DNA of 52,177 nt from CAZGUG01 sp964529035 (GTDB lineage: Bacteria; Bacillota; Clostridia; Ch29). The stretch spans positions 1-52,177 of the forward strand of contig CAZGUG010000007.1 of the NCBI GenBank assembly GCA_964529035.1, in the 5' to 3' direction. Position 1 is the stretch's first letter; the number at the start of each line of letters is the position of its first letter. Of this stretch, positions 1-8,675 are shown piece by piece. The notes beneath the pieces were generated by a model. That model was not told the origin of the DNA. It saw only the letters and a program-made list of their open reading frames with translations, and ran no database searches. Made by a program: the position numbers and the translations under genes.

Positions 1-504
1 ACCGTGGTTATGAATATCCTGGAGGGTCTTCTTAGGATAGGCATATTCATTGTATACCTGCTGGCGGTTAGCAGGATGAAGGATATACAGCGGGTGTTCG
101 AGTACCACGGTGCCGAGCACAAAACAATACACTGCTACGAGCACGGGGAAGAGCTTACCCCGCAAAACGCGGCCGTGCATCCGCGGCTGCACCCCAGATG
201 CGGAACCAGCTTTCTGCTTGTTGTGCTGGTGGTCAGCATAATAGTTTTTTCATTCATGGGCTGGCCGAATATGCTGGTTAGGATAGTATCAAGGATTCTG
301 CTGCTGCCGCTGGTGGCTGGCATTTCCTATGAGATAATCAAATGGGCGGGCAGAAGCGAAAGCGTCCTTTCACGGATAGTCCGGGCACCGGGCCTTTTTC
401 TGCAAAGGCTTACCACCAGGGAGCCGGACCTAAGTCAGCTGGAAGTGGCCATAAGGGCCCTGAAGGCGGTGGTCCCGGAGGACAAGGAGGCCGACGCCTG
501 GTGA
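1..504 (+). CDS. DUF1385 family membrane protein (YqhQ-like), 5' end cut off
   Basis: The reading frame is open from the first base, so the gene starts upstream of the window; the 167 visible codons are the C-terminal part of a family usually about 300 aa long. Two family signatures are visible: EYHGAEHKTI near the start and HPRCGTSF about 30 residues later, followed by hydrophobic segments that look membrane-spanning. The biochemical role of DUF1385 proteins is not established. The stop overlaps the GTG start of prmC by four bases, so the two are probably cotranslated; linkage to prmC-prfA is common in Firmicutes. The family call is firm, the function unknown. Confidence 0.85.
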   Translation, partial: TVVMNILEGLLRIGIFIVYLLAVSRMKDIQRVFEYHGAEHKTIHCYEHGEELTPQNAAVHPRLHPRCGTSFLLVVLVVSIIVFSFMGWPNMLVRIVSRILLLPLVAGISYEIIKWAGRSESVLSRIVRAPGLFLQRLTTREPDLSQLEVAIRALKAVVPEDKEADAW

Positions 505-1397
505 GCGAAGAAGCAAGGATAAGGGAAATGGTGGATTACGGTTCAAAGCAGCTTGCCATGGGGGGCGCCGGAAGTCCCCGCCTGGACGCCGAATTAATTC
601 TTGCCCGGGTTATCGGCAGAGACAGGCTTTTTTTGTATACAAATCCCGACCACCGTATAAATACCGGTGAAAGGGACGAGTATCTTGCGCTGATTGCCGA
701 AAGAATGAGGGGAAAACCGGTCAGTTATATAACCGGCACGCGTGAGTTCATGGGGCTTGATTTTAACGTAAACCCTTCGGTGCTGGTACCACGACCGGAA
801 ACCGAAACCCTGGTTGAGGCAGTATTGGAACGGCTGGGCGGACCCGGGAAGGAAGAGATTACCGCACTGGATTTGGGTACCGGCAGCGGAGCGATTGCGG
901 TAAGCCTTGCCCGGTACCATGGGGGTATCAGGGTAAAGGCGGTGGATATTTCGCAAAAAGCCCTGGAGGCTGCCGCCGCCAATGCAAAAAAGCACGGCGT
1001 GGAAGACCGGGTGGAATTTTTGAAGGGGGATTTGTTCTCGCCCTTTGAGGGAAGCGGCATGGGGTTTGACGTTATTGTATCCAACCCTCCGTATATATCC
1101 GGGGACGAGATGGCCGGGCTGCAGCGGGAAGTGCGGTTTGAACCGAAGGATGCCCTTTACGGCGGGCCCGACGGGCTGTGGTTTTATAAAAAAATTGTGT
1201 TTGATGCCCCTTTATATTCGAACACGGGTGCACTGCTGGCGGTCGAAACGGCATGCCATAAGGCGCAGGCGGTTCGCGATATTTTAATAAAAAGTGATTC
1301 TTATACGGATATCAGCGTGTTAAAGGACCTGGCCGGCAGGGACAGGGTGGTGCTGGGGACGGTATCCAAAGCTTGCAGTAATCTACGGTGGGAGTGA
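501..1397 (+). CDS. prmC: Peptide chain release factor N5-glutamine methyltransferase
   Basis: PrmC (HemK) methylates the glutamine of the GGQ motif in release factors RF1 and RF2 using S-adenosylmethionine. The protein is 298 aa, the usual length. It has an N-terminal helical domain, the SAM-binding loop ALDLGTGSGAIAVSLA, and the substrate motif NPPY (in VSNPPYISGDE) that contacts the methylated glutamine. I chose the GTG at 501 because AAGGAGG lies ten bases upstream and the protein then begins like its relatives; the frame stays open further upstream but overlaps the previous gene. The next gene, prfA, encodes its substrate and follows after five bases. Confidence 0.95.
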   Translation: MSEEARIREMVDYGSKQLAMGGAGSPRLDAELILARVIGRDRLFLYTNPDHRINTGERDEYLALIAERMRGKPVSYITGTREFMGLDFNVNPSVLVPRPETETLVEAVLERLGGPGKEEITALDLGTGSGAIAVSLARYHGGIRVKAVDISQKALEAAAANAKKHGVEDRVEFLKGDLFSPFEGSGMGFDVIVSNPPYISGDEMAGLQREVRFEPKDALYGGPDGLWFYKKIVFDAPLYSNTGALLAVETACHKAQAVRDILIKSDSYTDISVLKDLAGRDRVVLGTVSKACSNLRWE

Positions 1398-1402
1398 ATG
1401 AT

Positions 1403-2473
1403 ATGCTTGACAAACTGGATTTTATAACGGATAAATACAAAGAACTCAGCGGCAAGATTGCCGATCCCGAAATAATAGCCGACAATGCCGTATGGACAAA
1501 ATACGTCAAGGAACATGCGGAGATAGAGCCGGTGGTACAGAAGTATCAGCAGTATAAGAAGACGCTGAAAGAGCTTTCGGATGCCAGGGAGATGCTGGCG
1601 GACGAAAATGACAGGGAACTGGAGGAAATGATAAAAAGCGAGATAGACCAGCTTACCGGTAAAAAGGATGCTTTGGAAGGGGAGCTTAAATTTCTGCTGC
1701 TTCCGAAGGACCCCAACGACGAAAAAAACGTGTTCGTGGAGATACGTGCGGGGACCGGCGGTGAAGAGGCCGCACTGTTTGCCGGAGTACTTTTCAGAAT
1801 GTACAACAGGTATGCCGAGCGCAGGCGCTGGAAGGCGGAGATTATGAGTTCCAATTCCACCAATATGGGCGGTTTCAAGGAAGTGGTGTTCATGCTGGAG
1901 GGGAAGGGCGCATACAGCAGGCTTAAATATGAAAGCGGTGTCCACAGGGTGCAGAGGATACCCTCCACCGAATCCTCGGGCAGGATACACACTTCGGCTG
2001 CCACCGTGGCGGTGCTTCCCGAGGCCCGGGACGTTGATGTTGAAATTAATCAAAACGAGCTGCGGATTGACGTGTTCAGGTCGTCGGGTCACGGCGGGCA
2101 GAGCGTTAACACAACCGATTCCGCCGTAAGGGTGACCCATATCCCGACCGGGCTGGTGGTAACATGCCAGGACGAAAAGTCGCAGCTCAAGAACAAGGAA
2201 AAGGCGCTCAAGGTTTTAAAGGCGCGGCTTCTTGACATGGAGACCGAAAAGCAGAACGCGGAGATTGCCCAGTCAAGGAAAAGCCAGGTGGGTTCCGGGG
2301 ACAGGAGTGAAAGGATACGCACCTATAACTATCCCCAGGGCAGGGTTACCGACCACAGGATAGGGCTTACCCTCTACCAGCTGGAAAATTTCCTTGACGG
2401 TGAGCTGGACGAGATGATAGACGCGCTTATCACAAGCGACCAGGCGGAAAAGCTGAAAAATACCGAAGAATGA
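1403..2473 (+). CDS. prfA: Peptide chain release factor 1
   Basis: RF1 recognises UAA and UAG in the ribosomal A site and triggers peptide release. The 356-aa product has the catalytic GGQ (in SSGHGGQSVNTTDSAVR) and the codon-recognition tripeptide in the RF1 style, here PST (in VQRIPSTESSGRIHTSA), plus the family's N-terminal helical domain. The ATG at 1403 is preferred over in-frame GTGs at 1388 and 1394 because GGGAG at 1390-1394 is spaced eight bases from it. It directly follows prmC, whose product methylates this GGQ glutamine. It has full length and no visible anomaly. Confidence 0.97.
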   Translation: MLDKLDFITDKYKELSGKIADPEIIADNAVWTKYVKEHAEIEPVVQKYQQYKKTLKELSDAREMLADENDRELEEMIKSEIDQLTGKKDALEGELKFLLLPKDPNDEKNVFVEIRAGTGGEEAALFAGVLFRMYNRYAERRRWKAEIMSSNSTNMGGFKEVVFMLEGKGAYSRLKYESGVHRVQRIPSTESSGRIHTSAATVAVLPEARDVDVEINQNELRIDVFRSSGHGGQSVNTTDSAVRVTHIPTGLVVTCQDEKSQLKNKEKALKVLKARLLDMETEKQNAEIAQSRKSQVGSGDRSERIRTYNYPQGRVTDHRIGLTLYQLENFLDGELDEMIDALITSDQAEKLKNTEE

Positions 2474-2580
2474 TAAGACATAAGCAGTGCCGGACAACCA
2501 AACGGATTTGATAGTTGTGCTATAACCCCGGAAGTAGGAATAGAATGTTAACAGCTAACTTTTGCTGAGGAGTGATCGGG

Positions 2581-3318
2581 TTGGATAATATTCTTAGTTC
2601 CACCCTTCTGGGGTTTTTGGTAGGCATGGTGGGCACAGGTGCCGGCGGCACGGCGGCCTTTGTTCTAAGAAGGCCCTCCAGGCGGTTCATGGGAACCATC
2701 CTGGGCCTTTCCGGGGGCCTTATGATATCCATAGTGTGCTTCGAACTGCTTCCCGAGGCCTTTGAAACGGCCGGGCTGACCTGTTCGATAGCCGGTATCA
2801 TACTGGGCGTGGGGCTGGTAACGCTGATTGACATACTTCTGCCCAACCGGGATTTTGGGGATAAAAACATCCGAAGCGGCGGTTATATAAGGTCGGGAAT
2901 ACTGCTGGGATTGGGGATAGCGATACATAACTTTCCGGAGGGGCTGGCGATAGGCTCGGGCCTTGCCGCCGATACCCGGCTGGGAATAAGCCTTGCGCTG
3001 GTTATTGGCTTCCACAACATGCCGGAGGGCATAGCCATGGCAACGCCCATGATAATAGGCGGTTATTCCAGGATGAAAATTTTTCTGATAACGGTTATGG
3101 CGGGCATACCGATGGGTATCGGTGCCTTTGCGGGTGCGCTGCTGGGCGAAATATCGCCGCTTCTGGTTTCGTTCTGCCTTTCCTTTGCCGGTGGTACCAT
3201 GCTGTTTATCACCTGCGGCGAGCTTATCCCGAGGTCACAGAACGTATACCGCGGCAGGGCTTCGTCATTTGGGATTATACTGGGCATCATAGCGGGTATT
3301 GTGCTTTCGGCGATTTGA
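2581..3318 (+). CDS. ZIP family divalent metal transporter
   Basis: This 245-aa integral membrane protein has the ZIP metal-binding signatures in two helices: HNFPEG (in AIHNFPEGLAIGSGLA) and HNMPEG (in GFHNMPEGIAMATPM). ZIP proteins move zinc or related divalent cations into the cytoplasm; the actual metal here cannot be read from sequence. The TTG at 2581 is chosen because GAGGAG at 2567-2572 is eight bases upstream. The gene sits between prfA and tsaC, where B. subtilis has the unrelated manganese exporter ywlD (mntP) nearby, so a metal-transport slot appears to be filled by a different family. Confidence 0.9.
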   Translation: MDNILSSTLLGFLVGMVGTGAGGTAAFVLRRPSRRFMGTILGLSGGLMISIVCFELLPEAFETAGLTCSIAGIILGVGLVTLIDILLPNRDFGDKNIRSGGYIRSGILLGLGIAIHNFPEGLAIGSGLAADTRLGISLALVIGFHNMPEGIAMATPMIIGGYSRMKIFLITVMAGIPMGIGAFAGALLGEISPLLVSFCLSFAGGTMLFITCGELIPRSQNVYRGRASSFGIILGIIAGIVLSAI

Positions 3319-3369
3319 ATATGTTAAAAGCGGCCGGAGTGATAAATTAAGGAGCTGAATTTTAAAAAA

Positions 3370-4422
3370 ATGGACACCAGGGTTGTCAGGATTGATATGA
3401 ATAATATTAACCGCCCGTTATTAAAGGCGGCGGGGGAACTTATAAGGGACGGGGGCCTGGTGGCCTTTCCCACCGAAACGGTTTACGGGCTGGGTGCCAA
3501 CGGCCTGGACGCACAGGCAGTTGGCAGAATATTCAAGGCCAAGGGCAGGCCGGCGGACAATCCGCTGATACTGCACATTTCCCGTGTACGGGAATTGGAC
3601 AGGCTTGTGGCCTGCGTGCCGCCCACCGCCCGAAGGCTTATCGACAGGTTTTGGCCGGGACCGCTGACGCTCATCTTCAAAAAATCACCGCTGGTGCCGG
3701 ACGTGGTCACCGCGGGCCTTGACACGGTGGCGGTGAGGATGCCCAGCCATCCGGTTGCAAAGGGCATGATATACTATGCGGGGGTGCCGGTGGCGGCGCC
3801 CAGTGCCAATATTTCCGGCAGGCCCAGTCCCACCCGGATAAGCCATGTCTTGGACGACCTTATGGGCAGGGTGGACATGATAATAGACGGCGGTGATGTG
3901 ACGGTGGGGCTGGAATCCACCGTTGCGCAGGTTACCGGTGATGGGGTTTTTGTTTTAAGACCCGGCGGGATTACCCTTGAGAAGCTTAAGGAAGCTGTCG
4001 GGCAGGACGTGTTTTTGGACCCCGCCTTGGAAAGCGGCAGCGGAAACGATACGCCGGTATCTCCCGGTATGAAGTATACCCATTATTCTCCCGAGGCGGA
4101 GGTAGTGATAATTGACGGTTTGATTGAAAATGTTGCGGATAGGATTATGCAGATGGCGGAAGATTTGAAGGCCCGGGGCAAAAAAGTGGGTATACTGGCC
4201 ACCGAACAGACAAGGGCCTTTTACGGGACCGGGTTTGTGATATCCGCCGGCGACAGGGACAGGCCGTCCAGCATCGCCGCCGGCCTTTTTGCGGCCCTGC
4301 GTGAATTCGACAGGATAGGTGTGGATATAATCCTTGCCGAGGGCGTAGGCCGGGACGGCATGGGACTGGCTGTCATGAACAGGCTGCTTAAGGCCGCCGG
4401 TTATAACGTGATAAGGGTATAA
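3370..4422 (+). CDS. tsaC: Threonylcarbamoyl-AMP synthase, Sua5/YwlC type
   Basis: This enzyme makes threonylcarbamoyl-adenylate from threonine, bicarbonate and ATP for the t6A modification at position 37 of ANN-decoding tRNAs. At 350 aa it is the long Sua5 form. A YrdC-type catalytic domain (about residues 15-205) shows FPTETVYGLGAN, KGRPADNPLI and SANISGRPSPT, followed by a Sua5 C-terminal domain joined through SPGMKYTHYSPEAEV. The ATG at 3370 is the only sensible start, but its nearest ribosome site (AAGGAG, 3349-3354) is about 15 bases away, which is long. It belongs to the ywlC-ywlE-rpiB-upp cluster known from Bacillus. Confidence 0.95.
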   Translation: MDTRVVRIDMNNINRPLLKAAGELIRDGGLVAFPTETVYGLGANGLDAQAVGRIFKAKGRPADNPLILHISRVRELDRLVACVPPTARRLIDRFWPGPLTLIFKKSPLVPDVVTAGLDTVAVRMPSHPVAKGMIYYAGVPVAAPSANISGRPSPTRISHVLDDLMGRVDMIIDGGDVTVGLESTVAQVTGDGVFVLRPGGITLEKLKEAVGQDVFLDPALESGSGNDTPVSPGMKYTHYSPEAEVVIIDGLIENVADRIMQMAEDLKARGKKVGILATEQTRAFYGTGFVISAGDRDRPSSIAAGLFAALREFDRIGVDIILAEGVGRDGMGLAVMNRLLKAAGYNVIRV

Positions 4423-4446
4423 TTAATATACATGGGAGGTATACAA

Positions 4447-4920
4447 GTGAAAAGCATATTGTTTGTCTGCACCGGAAATACCTGCAGAAGCAGTATGGCC
4501 GAAGCCATGTTCAAGGATATGCTTACCGGAGCCGGGCCCAAAATTGAGGCGGCCTCTGCGGGTACCGCCGTATCCTGTGGGCAGGGTGCATCAAAGCACG
4601 CCGTGGAGGTTATGAAGGGTATGGGCATAGACCTGTCAGGGCATACCTCAAGGCCGGTAGGGTTAGATGACCTGGACAGGGCCGGCCTGGTACTCACCAT
4701 GACCCGGGCCCACAAGAGAATGGTGCTGGAGCTGGCACCCGAAGCGTCCGAAAAGGTGTTCACGCTGAAGGAATATGTATACCGTGACCTGAAGGATGCA
4801 GAGCTTGATATACCCGATCCCTTTGGCGGCAGCGTAAAAGAATACAGGGTCTGTGCCCTTGAAATCCGGGACGCATTGGAAAAGCTGGTGGAAAAACTAA
4901 AGGAGGAATGGGGCCGATGA
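4447..4920 (+). CDS. ywlE: Low-molecular-weight phosphatase, probable protein arginine phosphatase
   Basis: This 157-aa protein of the LMW tyrosine phosphatase fold has the catalytic loop CTGNTCRS at its N-terminus and a DP dipeptide (DIPDPFGG) carrying the general-acid aspartate. The threonine in GNTCR is the residue that makes B. subtilis YwlE specific for phosphoarginine, so removal of McsB-type arginine phosphorylation is the best guess; tyrosine phosphatase activity is the alternative. The GTG at 4447 is preferred over the ATG at 4432 because GGGAGG (4434-4439) lies seven bases before it. The stop overlaps the ATG of rpiB (ATGA), indicating translational coupling. Confidence 0.88.
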   Translation: MKSILFVCTGNTCRSSMAEAMFKDMLTGAGPKIEAASAGTAVSCGQGASKHAVEVMKGMGIDLSGHTSRPVGLDDLDRAGLVLTMTRAHKRMVLELAPEASEKVFTLKEYVYRDLKDAELDIPDPFGGSVKEYRVCALEIRDALEKLVEKLKEEWGR

Positions 4921-5360
4921 AGATAGCCGTTGGCAGTGATCACGGTGGTTTTGAACTGAAGGAAAGCATTAAGGAATTCCTGGAAAAAGAGCGTATTAAG
5001 TATCAGGACTTTGGTACCTATGATACCGGCTCGGTGGACTATCCCGACTTTGCCCGGAAGGTGACCTCCGCCGTTGTGTCCGGTGAATGCGACCGGGGTA
5101 TCCTGTGCTGTGGTACCGGTATAGGCATTTCAATGGCGGCCAACAAGGTACCCGGCATAAGGGCCGCCCTGTGCGGTGACTGTTATTCCGCAAAAATGTC
5201 CCGCCTGCACAACCATGCCAACGTGCTGTGCATGGGAGGCAGGGTTGTGGGAGCCGGGCTTGCGCTGGATATTGTAAAGGTATGGCTTGAAACAGAGTTC
5301 GAAGGCGGCAGGCACCAAAGGAGGATAGACAAAATTGAGGACATCGAAAGGAAAAAATAA
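4917..5360 (+). CDS. rpiB: Ribose-5-phosphate isomerase B
   Basis: RpiB interconverts ribose 5-phosphate and ribulose 5-phosphate in the pentose phosphate pathway. The 147-aa product has the family start MKIAVGSDHGGFELK, the catalytic-cysteine and anion loop CCGTGIGISMAANK, and the histidine region SRLHNHANVLCMGGR. The start is fixed at 4917 because AGGAGG at 4901-4906 is ten bases upstream; an ATG at 4908 is too close to it. It overlaps ywlE and is followed closely by upp, as in B. subtilis. A sugar-phosphate isomerase LacA/B role is possible but the context favours RpiB. Confidence 0.93.
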   Translation: MKIAVGSDHGGFELKESIKEFLEKERIKYQDFGTYDTGSVDYPDFARKVTSAVVSGECDRGILCCGTGIGISMAANKVPGIRAALCGDCYSAKMSRLHNHANVLCMGGRVVGAGLALDIVKVWLETEFEGGRHQRRIDKIEDIERKK

Positions 5361-5379
5361 AAAAACGGGGGGAATGGTT

Positions 5380-6012
5380 ATGAAAAAAACGGTACATATT
5401 CTGGATCATCCACTTATTCAGCACAAGCTGACCATGATAAGGGATGTAAACACCGGCCCCAAGGAATTCAGGGAACTGGTGGAAGAGCTTTCAATGCTGA
5501 TGGCCTATGAAGTTACCAGGAGCATTCCCGTTGAGGATGTGGAGGTGCAGACGCCCCTTTGTAAAACCACCTGCAAAAGCATATCCGGCAGGAAACTTGG
5601 AATAATCCCGATCCTTCGGGCCGGGCTGGGTATGGTGAACGGCATGCTCAAGCTTATTCCTACCGCCAGGGTTGGGCATATCGGGCTTTACAGGGACCCC
5701 GAAACACTGAAACCGGTGGAATACTACTGCAAGCTGCCCCCGGATTTGGAGGAAAGGGAACTTATACTGCTTGACCCGATGCTTGCCACCGGCGGTTCCG
5801 CCTGTGCCGGCATAGAATTCCTGAAAAAAAAGGGAGCGAAAAATATAAAGCTGATGTGCCTTATAGCGGCGCCGGAGGGTGTTGATGCCGTATGCTCGGA
5901 CCATCCTGATGTGGAAATTTATACCGCTTCGGTGGACGAGAAGCTGAACGACCATGCATATATAGTTCCGGGCCTCGGCGATGCCGGAGACAGGCTTTTC
6001 GGAACCAAGTAA
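5380..6012 (+). CDS. upp: Uracil phosphoribosyltransferase
   Basis: Upp salvages uracil with PRPP to give UMP. The 210-aa length matches B. subtilis Upp. The PRPP-binding segment is LLDPMLATGGSA and the uracil-binding end is AYIVPGLGDAGDRLFGTK, both typical. The ATG at 5380 is chosen over an ATG at 5374 and an upstream start because the G-run at 5367-5372 is spaced seven bases from it. It ends the ywl-rpiB-upp group; a strong promoter follows for the next gene. Confidence 0.96.
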   Translation: MKKTVHILDHPLIQHKLTMIRDVNTGPKEFRELVEELSMLMAYEVTRSIPVEDVEVQTPLCKTTCKSISGRKLGIIPILRAGLGMVNGMLKLIPTARVGHIGLYRDPETLKPVEYYCKLPPDLEERELILLDPMLATGGSACAGIEFLKKKGAKNIKLMCLIAAPEGVDAVCSDHPDVEIYTASVDEKLNDHAYIVPGLGDAGDRLFGTK

Positions 6013-6051
6013 TGGAAAAATTAAATTCTGTTTACAATTTGTGCCTTCTTG

Positions 6052-6080
6052 TTGACAGCCTTGTCCTGTTGCTCTAGAAT
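6052..6080 (+). promoter_or_regulatory. Sigma-A promoter for wecA
   Basis: A perfect -35 TTGACA (6052-6057) is separated by 17 bases from the -10 TAGAAT (6075-6080). It lies 60 bases before the wecA start in the upp-wecA spacer and probably starts a wecA-wecB transcript. Confidence 0.8.
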
Positions 6081-6139
6081 TAGTATAAGGGCTTTATGAC
6101 AGCCGGTAAACAGACCGAAAATTAAGGGGGCACATCAAA

Positions 6140-7183
6140 TTGGAGAAGTACCTTATTGCCTTTGCGGCCGCTTTGGCGATTTCGTTCATAACGACGCCTT
6201 TTATTAAAAAACTTGCGCTTAAAATAGGAGCGATTGACGTTCCCAAGGATGATCGGAGAGTACATGACAAGCCTATTCCCAGGCTGGGAGGATTGGCTAT
6301 TTATATAGGATTCGTATCTTCAATACTGGTGCTGGTACCCTACAGCACAAAACTTTTGGGGATTCTGGCGGGGGCCACTTTAATCGTAATGCTGGGTGTG
6401 ATTGACGATATAAGGCCGCTGCCTTCCAGGGTAAAGCTTACCGTACAGATAGCGGCGGCGTTGATACTGGTTGGCTGTGGTGTCCGGGTTGAATGGGTCA
6501 CAAATCCCTTTGACAGCGTGGACGGCATGGCCTATCTTTCATATTTCAGCTATCCGATAACAATTTTTTGGGTGGTCGGTGTGACAAACACCCTCAACCT
6601 GATAGACGGGCTGGACGGTCTGGCTGCGGGGATCGCTTCGATTGCGGCCATTTCGCTGCTGGTGGTTTCCATAATGAACGGGCATACCGCCGTGGTTATA
6701 TATACCGCGGCGCTGGCTGGCTCGGCCATCGGGTTTCTGCCGTATAATTTTAATCCCGCAAAGATTTTCATGGGGGATACCGGCTCCACATTCCTGGGCT
6801 TTGTACTGGCCGCCATTTCAATAGAGGGTGCGATAAAGGGTGCGACCACGCTGGCCATTGCGATACCCATTCTGGCCCTCGGGTTGCCCATTTTCGATAC
6901 CACCTTTGCAATAATAAGAAGGGCGGTTAACGGTAAACCGATTATGGAGGCGGACAAGGGACATTTGCATCACAGGCTGCTGGCCCTGGGGCTTTCCCAG
7001 CGGCAGGTGGTATTTACCCTGTATGCCGTCAGTGCTTTTCTGGGGCTTGGGGCGATAGTTATCACCCAGGACAATCCCGTTAAATCGGTGGCGGTCGTGG
7101 GTTTTGTCGCGGTAACCATGGTGCTGGCCCTCAGCCAGATGGGGCTGGAGGAACCGGGGCAAAAGAAAAAGCTTGACCGATAA
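6140..7183 (+). CDS. wecA: Undecaprenyl-phosphate GlcNAc-1-phosphate transferase (WecA/TagO type)
   Basis: This 347-aa polytopic enzyme of the MraY/WecA family transfers GlcNAc-1-phosphate from UDP-GlcNAc to undecaprenyl phosphate, the first step of teichoic acid or other wall polysaccharide synthesis. Visible motifs are the N-terminal DRRVHDKPIPRLGG, the metal-binding aspartates in MLGVIDDIRPLP, NLIDGLDGLAAG and FMGDTGSTFLG, and the cytoplasmic HLHHRLLALG loop typical of WecA/TagO rather than MraY. The TTG at 6140 follows AAGGGGG by nine bases. The next gene makes UDP-ManNAc from the same sugar nucleotide, which supports a wall-polymer linkage-unit role. Confidence 0.93.
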   Translation: MEKYLIAFAAALAISFITTPFIKKLALKIGAIDVPKDDRRVHDKPIPRLGGLAIYIGFVSSILVLVPYSTKLLGILAGATLIVMLGVIDDIRPLPSRVKLTVQIAAALILVGCGVRVEWVTNPFDSVDGMAYLSYFSYPITIFWVVGVTNTLNLIDGLDGLAAGIASIAAISLLVVSIMNGHTAVVIYTAALAGSAIGFLPYNFNPAKIFMGDTGSTFLGFVLAAISIEGAIKGATTLAIAIPILALGLPIFDTTFAIIRRAVNGKPIMEADKGHLHHRLLALGLSQRQVVFTLYAVSAFLGLGAIVITQDNPVKSVAVVGFVAVTMVLALSQMGLEEPGQKKKLDR

Positions 7184-7184
7184 C

Positions 7185-7206
7185 AGCCGGGAAACCCCGG
7201 CTTTTT
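7185..7206 (+). terminator. Hairpin between wecA and wecB
   Basis: AGCCGGG (7185-7191) pairs with CCCGGCT (7196-7202) around an AAAC loop and is followed by TTTT. It is short and sits only 16 bases before wecB, so it may be a partial terminator or mRNA-stability element within the operon. Confidence 0.6.
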
Positions 7207-7222
7207 AATTGGGAGGCATATT

Positions 7223-8392
7223 ATGGACAGGATAAAAATTATGAGCGTATTCGGGACCAGGCCGGAAGCGATAAAAATGGCCCCCCTTGTGAAGCTTATG
7301 CGGCAAAGCCCGCACATTGAAACGGTTGTGTGTGTTACGGCGCAGCACAGGGAGATGCTTGACCAGGTGCTTCGGCTGTTTAATATAGTGCCGGATTACG
7401 ACCTGGATATTATGCAGGACCGGCAGACCCTGACCGACGTGACGGTAAGGGCCTTAAGGGGCCTGGAGAAGGTTCTGGACGATGCAGAGCCGGATATGCT
7501 GCTGGTCCACGGCGATACCACCACCACCTTTGCCGGAAGCCTGGCCGGATTTTACCGGCATATCAAGGTGGGGCATGTGGAAGCGGGGCTTAGGACCTTT
7601 GACAAGTATTCTCCCTTCCCCGAAGAGATAAACAGAAGGCTGACCGGCGTTACGGCGGATATGCATTTCGCGCCCACCGGCGGAGCAAAGGCAAATCTGC
7701 TCCGGGAAGGGGTGGATGAAAAATCGATTGTGGTCACCGGGAACACGGTGATTGACGCGCTGATGCAGGTGGTGAAAGAGGATTACCGTTTCGATGACAA
7801 ATCTCTTAACGATATATGCTTCGAGTCGAAAAGGGTTATACTGCTGACCTGTCACCGGCGGGAGAACATTGGCGCGCCGATGGCGGAAATATTCAAAGCG
7901 GTACGGGATATAACGGATTCTTTCGATGATGTGGAGGTGGTCTACCCGGTACACAAAAACCCGGCGGTGATGGAAGCGGCGGCGGGTATACTCGGGGGCA
8001 GGGAAAGGATACACCTTATAAAGCCCCTGGACTATTTACCCTTTGCAAATCTTATAAACAAGTCCTTTCTGGTGCTCACCGATTCCGGGGGAATACAGGA
8101 AGAGGCACCGTCGCTGGGCAAACCGGTGCTGGTGCTGAGGGAGGTAACCGAAAGGCCGGAAGCGGTGCAGGCCGGTACCGTAAAGCTTGCGGGGGTTGAA
8201 AGGTCAGGCGTTGCCGGCGCGGTTTCAGAGCTGCTTAATGACAGGGATATGTACGACAGCATGGCAAGGGCCGTCAACCCTTACGGGGACGGAAGGGCTT
8301 CGCAGAGGATAGTTGATGCTCTTTTGTATTATTTCGGTGTTAATAAACGCGGACCTGTTGATTTTAAGGCGGGCACCCGGGAACGTGACTAA
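7223..8392 (+). CDS. wecB: UDP-N-acetylglucosamine 2-epimerase (non-hydrolysing)
   Basis: WecB/MnaA interconverts UDP-GlcNAc and UDP-ManNAc, giving the ManNAc donor for the teichoic acid linkage unit. The 389-aa protein has the family start IMSVFGTRPEAIKMAPL, LLVHGDTTTTFAGSLAG, HVEAGLRTFDKYSPFPEE (substrate and catalytic region), TCHRRENIG and LTDSGGIQEEAPSLGKP. The ATG at 7223 follows GGGAGG by six bases. It shares a likely transcript with wecA. In related Clostridia this gene lies next to the F-type ATPase operon; here a V-type ATPase operon lies between them. Confidence 0.95.
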   Translation: MDRIKIMSVFGTRPEAIKMAPLVKLMRQSPHIETVVCVTAQHREMLDQVLRLFNIVPDYDLDIMQDRQTLTDVTVRALRGLEKVLDDAEPDMLLVHGDTTTTFAGSLAGFYRHIKVGHVEAGLRTFDKYSPFPEEINRRLTGVTADMHFAPTGGAKANLLREGVDEKSIVVTGNTVIDALMQVVKEDYRFDDKSLNDICFESKRVILLTCHRRENIGAPMAEIFKAVRDITDSFDDVEVVYPVHKNPAVMEAAAGILGGRERIHLIKPLDYLPFANLINKSFLVLTDSGGIQEEAPSLGKPVLVLREVTERPEAVQAGTVKLAGVERSGVAGAVSELLNDRDMYDSMARAVNPYGDGRASQRIVDALLYYFGVNKRGPVDFKAGTRERD

Positions 8393-8511
8393 AGGTTAAA
8401 AAAATAACAATGATATATCGGCTCATATTCTTCAAACTGCTCTGCTTACCTCAATTTCCCTATGAAAAACTTTAAAAAAAATGATAAAATATATAAGGAG
8501 GCTACAATTTT

Positions 8512-8568
8512 TTGATAAATATTAGACAGGAATTTGAAGTCCTGTGTAGAATGTATACCAGTATGTAA
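8512..8568 (+). CDS. Possible 18-codon leader ORF upstream of the V-type ATPase operon
   Basis: AAGGAGG (8495-8501) is followed after ten bases by TTG and 18 sense codons ending in TAA. The predicted peptide begins MINIRQEFEV. The ORF DNA contains an inverted repeat (ACAGGA...TCCTGT, about 8526-8545). It lies in the 283-base spacer between wecB and ntpF. A strong ribosome site in front of a tiny frame suggests a leader peptide or a decayed gene start. No homology is recognised, and it may be chance. Confidence 0.3.
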   Translation: MINIRQEFEVLCRMYTSM

Positions 8569-8597
8569 GCGGATGGTGTCGGGCGGAGATATTGTAG

Positions 8598-8603
8598 TAT
8601 AAT
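8598..8603 (+). promoter_or_regulatory. Candidate -10 element for the V-type ATPase operon
   Basis: A perfect TATAAT sits 72 bases before ntpF, but the matching -35 position (8575-8580) is a poor match to TTGACA. Another weak -10 (TGATAAAAT, 8482-8490) lies further upstream. The rest of the 8393-8675 spacer is AT-rich and holds nothing else I can name. Confidence 0.35.
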
Positions 8604-8675
8604 GGAATGAAGGCCGGCCGCATATGCAGGTCGAATATGCTTGTTTAATGACAATGGAGAGGTGGTGAGCATTCA

